Shown: positions 15,094 through 16,338 of the stretch, piece after piece | Numbering within the stretch: position 1 is the stretch's first letter | How the letters are laid out: every line of letters begins with the position of its first letter | Assembly: GCA_023435945.1 (NCBI GenBank) | Contig: JAEZLB010000036.1 | Location: forward strand, 1-16,338 | Source of the DNA: Pseudomonadota bacterium | Lineage (GTDB): Bacteria > Pseudomonadota > Gammaproteobacteria > Burkholderiales > Burkholderiaceae_D | Direction: 5' to 3' | DNA length: 16,338 bases | The notes under the pieces: generated by a model | The model's database searches: none | What the model saw: only the letters and a program-made list of their open reading frames with translations | What the model was told of the DNA's origin: nothing | Made by a program: the position numbers and the translations under genes

Positions 15094-15983
15094 TAATGTA
15101 TTTTCCTCAGATGTTCCAGAAATGCGCGCAATACCGGCGAGGTATTGTCGCGGCGCCAGGCCAGGCCGGTTTCCACCAGCGGCGTCTTGTCACGCAGTGC
15201 GCGGTATTAGCCCCCGGGCCATTGCAGGTTGGATACCGATTGTGGCACAAGCGCCATGCCCATGCCGGCTGATACCAGCCCGACAATGGTTTGCATCTGT
15301 ATCGCTTCCTGGCCGATATGCGGCGTCAGCCCTGCATCGCGGAAGCAACCAAGGATAGCATCATGCAGCCCCGGTGCAATCTCGCGAGGGAAAATGATGA
15401 GGGGTAAGTCGTTGAGCGAGCGCAAGTGTAGAGGACCTTTGCGTTTTGCCATGTTTTGCGGCAGGGCTGCAACCAGTGGTTCGGTTAATACCGGCACATA
15501 ATCCAGCTCATCCTTAAGCCTCTCAGGCAGAGGTGGAATCAGCAGACCCACATCGATTCGTCCCTGCGCCAGTTCTTCCAGTTGAATATTGGTCGTGGCT
15601 TCTCGCAGCTCAATATGAACCTGAGGATAGGTCCTGCGAAATTCACGCAAGAAGCTGGGCAATACGCTGTAATCGGCGGTAGACACGAAGGCAAGCGTCA
15701 GCTTGCCGGATTCTCCGTGGGCTGCGCGTTGCACTAGTGACGGCAGCGCGGCCACCTGCTGCAGCAGGCGTTGCGCTTCCGGCAGCAGCGCGTGTCCAGC
15801 TGGGGTCAGTTGTACGCTGCGCCGCGTGCGGAAAAACAGCTCGCATTGCAATGTCGCTTCCAGGTTTTGTATGGATTGCGATAGCGGCGGCTGAGTCATG
15901 TGCAGGCGCGCAGCAGCGCGGCCGAAATGCAATTCCTCGGCAACCGCGACAAAATGACGAAGCTGGCGCAGGTCGATATTCAT
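15093..15983 (-). pseudogene. LysR-type regulator with an in-frame TAA at codon 259
   Basis: The frame of 296 codons is of normal LysR length and begins MNIDLRQLRHFVAVAEELHF with a classic winged helix-turn-helix (FGRAAARLHMTQPPLSQSI). The effector-binding domain runs from about 90 (KLTLAFVSTADYSVLPSFL) through GRIDVGLLIPPLPERL to ALVPQSVSNLQWPGG. Codon 259 (15207-15209) is TAA. The frame then continues [20 protein letters not shown] and [17 protein letters not shown], a typical LysR end, and stops at 15093 overlapping the lgt ATG. Truncation would remove the last 38 residues, including helices of the effector domain, and would uncouple lgt translation. The effector is unknown; it belongs to the CbbR/BenM-like rather than the CrgA-like side. 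Identity is firm; the stop may be real or a base error. Confidence 0.85.
15207..15209 (-). other. Premature TAA codon within the lgt-linked LysR gene
   Basis: The codon order is GGG-GGC-TAA-TAC-CGC. Many LysR proteins have a small or hydrophobic residue before the Tyr-Arg here. The family-like sequence continues in the same frame, so a point change, or two compensating indels in the G run, would explain it. Confidence 0.85.
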
Positions 15984-16005
15984 ATGAGTTTCATATTAAC
16001 GTGCG

Positions 16006-16020
16006 CGAAATGATATTTCG
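16006..16020. promoter_or_regulatory. Inverted repeat upstream of the second LysR gene
   Basis: CGAAAT-GAT-ATTTCG is a perfect dyad 23 bp upstream of the LysR start. It could be an autoregulatory site. It is seen directly; the function is inferred. Confidence 0.4.
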
Positions 16021-16040
16021 ACGGCACTTGCTGCGCAATG

Positions 16041-16067
16041 CATTCCTTAATGTCCGTTAAGGGAATG
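16041..16067. repeat. Imperfect inverted repeat, 27 bp
   Basis: CATTCCTTAA and TTAAGGGAATG surround TGTCCG, with one bulged G. It lies in the gap between the LysR gene and the partial gene at the right edge. It could be an operator or a weak terminator for that gene; no T run follows on either strand. Confidence 0.4.
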
Positions 16068-16255
16068 AGGAAGTTAAGTGTTATCGCGCATGGCCTCACC
16101 CGAACCACAGGCGGATCAGGAGGAAAGCAGGAAGCAGGAAAGAAAGGGCAGTATGGCAGTGCCTGCTTATGCTTGCCAGAGATGGGTCTGCACGGGGAAG
16201 ATGTTGCCTATCCAGAAAAAAAGGGCAGGCCTGGCATTGGAATGACGGGAGGGCG

Positions 16256-16338
16256 TTACTTCTTGCCGAAAGTTTTTTTTACGCGCCCTTGGCGTATATT
16301 GTGGACGCTATCTGCGGCCTTCTTTTTCTTATCCAGGC
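16256..16338 (-). CDS. C-terminal end of an unidentified, lysine-rich protein
   Basis: An open minus-strand frame enters from the right edge and ends at TAA (16256-16258). The visible residues read LDKKKKAADSVHNIRQGRV then KKTFGKK, a strongly basic tail of the kind seen in RNA- or ribosome-binding proteins. The fragment is too short to identify. About 270 bp separate it from the LysR start, so it is probably a separate transcription unit. Confidence 0.5.
   Translation of the reverse strand, partial: LDKKKKAADSVHNIRQGRVKKTFGKK

Noticed and set aside
7489..15983. Reassignment of TAA to a sense codon to explain two in-frame stops
   Set aside because: gcl, hyi, glxR, the kinase, pyk, oxc, matB and the crotonase all end at TAA at normal family lengths, so TAA is the ordinary stop here.
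16195..16255. Possible terminator after the partial right-edge gene (seven T on the minus strand near 16217-16223)
   Set aside because: The neighbouring CCAGGCCTGCC-type sequence is palindromic but leaves no room for a hairpin loop, so the support is too weak.

Overview
The window looks like the chromosome of a betaproteobacterium, most likely of the Oxalobacteraceae or close Burkholderiales. The reasons are the gcl-hyi-glxR-glycerate kinase-pyk gene order, oxalate genes of the frc/oxc type, a LysR gene coupled to lgt, and moderately GC-rich coding DNA (roughly mid-50s percent by eye). The family assignment is an inference from gene content, not from a database search.

Left part (1-7180): a LysR-type regulator, cut by the window edge, is divergent from the glycerate pathway. 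Gcl joins two glyoxylates into tartronate semialdehyde plus CO2. Hyi interconverts tartronate semialdehyde and hydroxypyruvate. GlxR reduces tartronate semialdehyde to D-glycerate, a MOFRL-type kinase makes 2-phosphoglycerate, and a pyruvate kinase finishes lower glycolysis. The genes run in one direction, but hairpin terminators lie after hyi, after glxR and after pyk, so the cluster may be several transcription units or one read at graded levels. A near-perfect palindrome in the lysR-gcl gap is a good LysR operator candidate.

Middle part (7180-11950): the oxalate genes on the minus strand, with oxalyl-CoA decarboxylase (oxc) first and formyl-CoA:oxalate CoA-transferase (frc) downstream. frc carries an in-frame TAA at codon 324, although the reading frame and conserved protein continue to the normal end. 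Divergent from oxc is a small, cysteine-free Crp/Fnr-type regulator. The shared promoter region contains a perfect ATTGACC-AC-GGTCAAT palindrome, matching the FNR-like recognition helix of that protein. A very small membrane protein gene without a normal start codon may follow the regulator.

Right part (11950-16338): a minus-strand group of a LysR regulator (also interrupted by an in-frame TAA), lgt, a crotonase-family protein and a MatB-like malonyl-CoA synthetase, closely spaced. At the right edge is the lysine-rich C-terminal end of an unidentified gene.

Together the first two blocks suggest growth on oxalate and glyoxylate. Frc/Oxc dissimilate oxalate to formate and CO2, and the glycerate pathway assimilates glyoxylate. 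The enzyme that would join them (an oxalyl-CoA reductase) is not in the window. Two conserved genes with in-frame TAA codons and one small gene with a lost start codon suggest either recent decay or base errors in the assembly. Stop-codon reassignment is unlikely, because TAA terminates most genes here.
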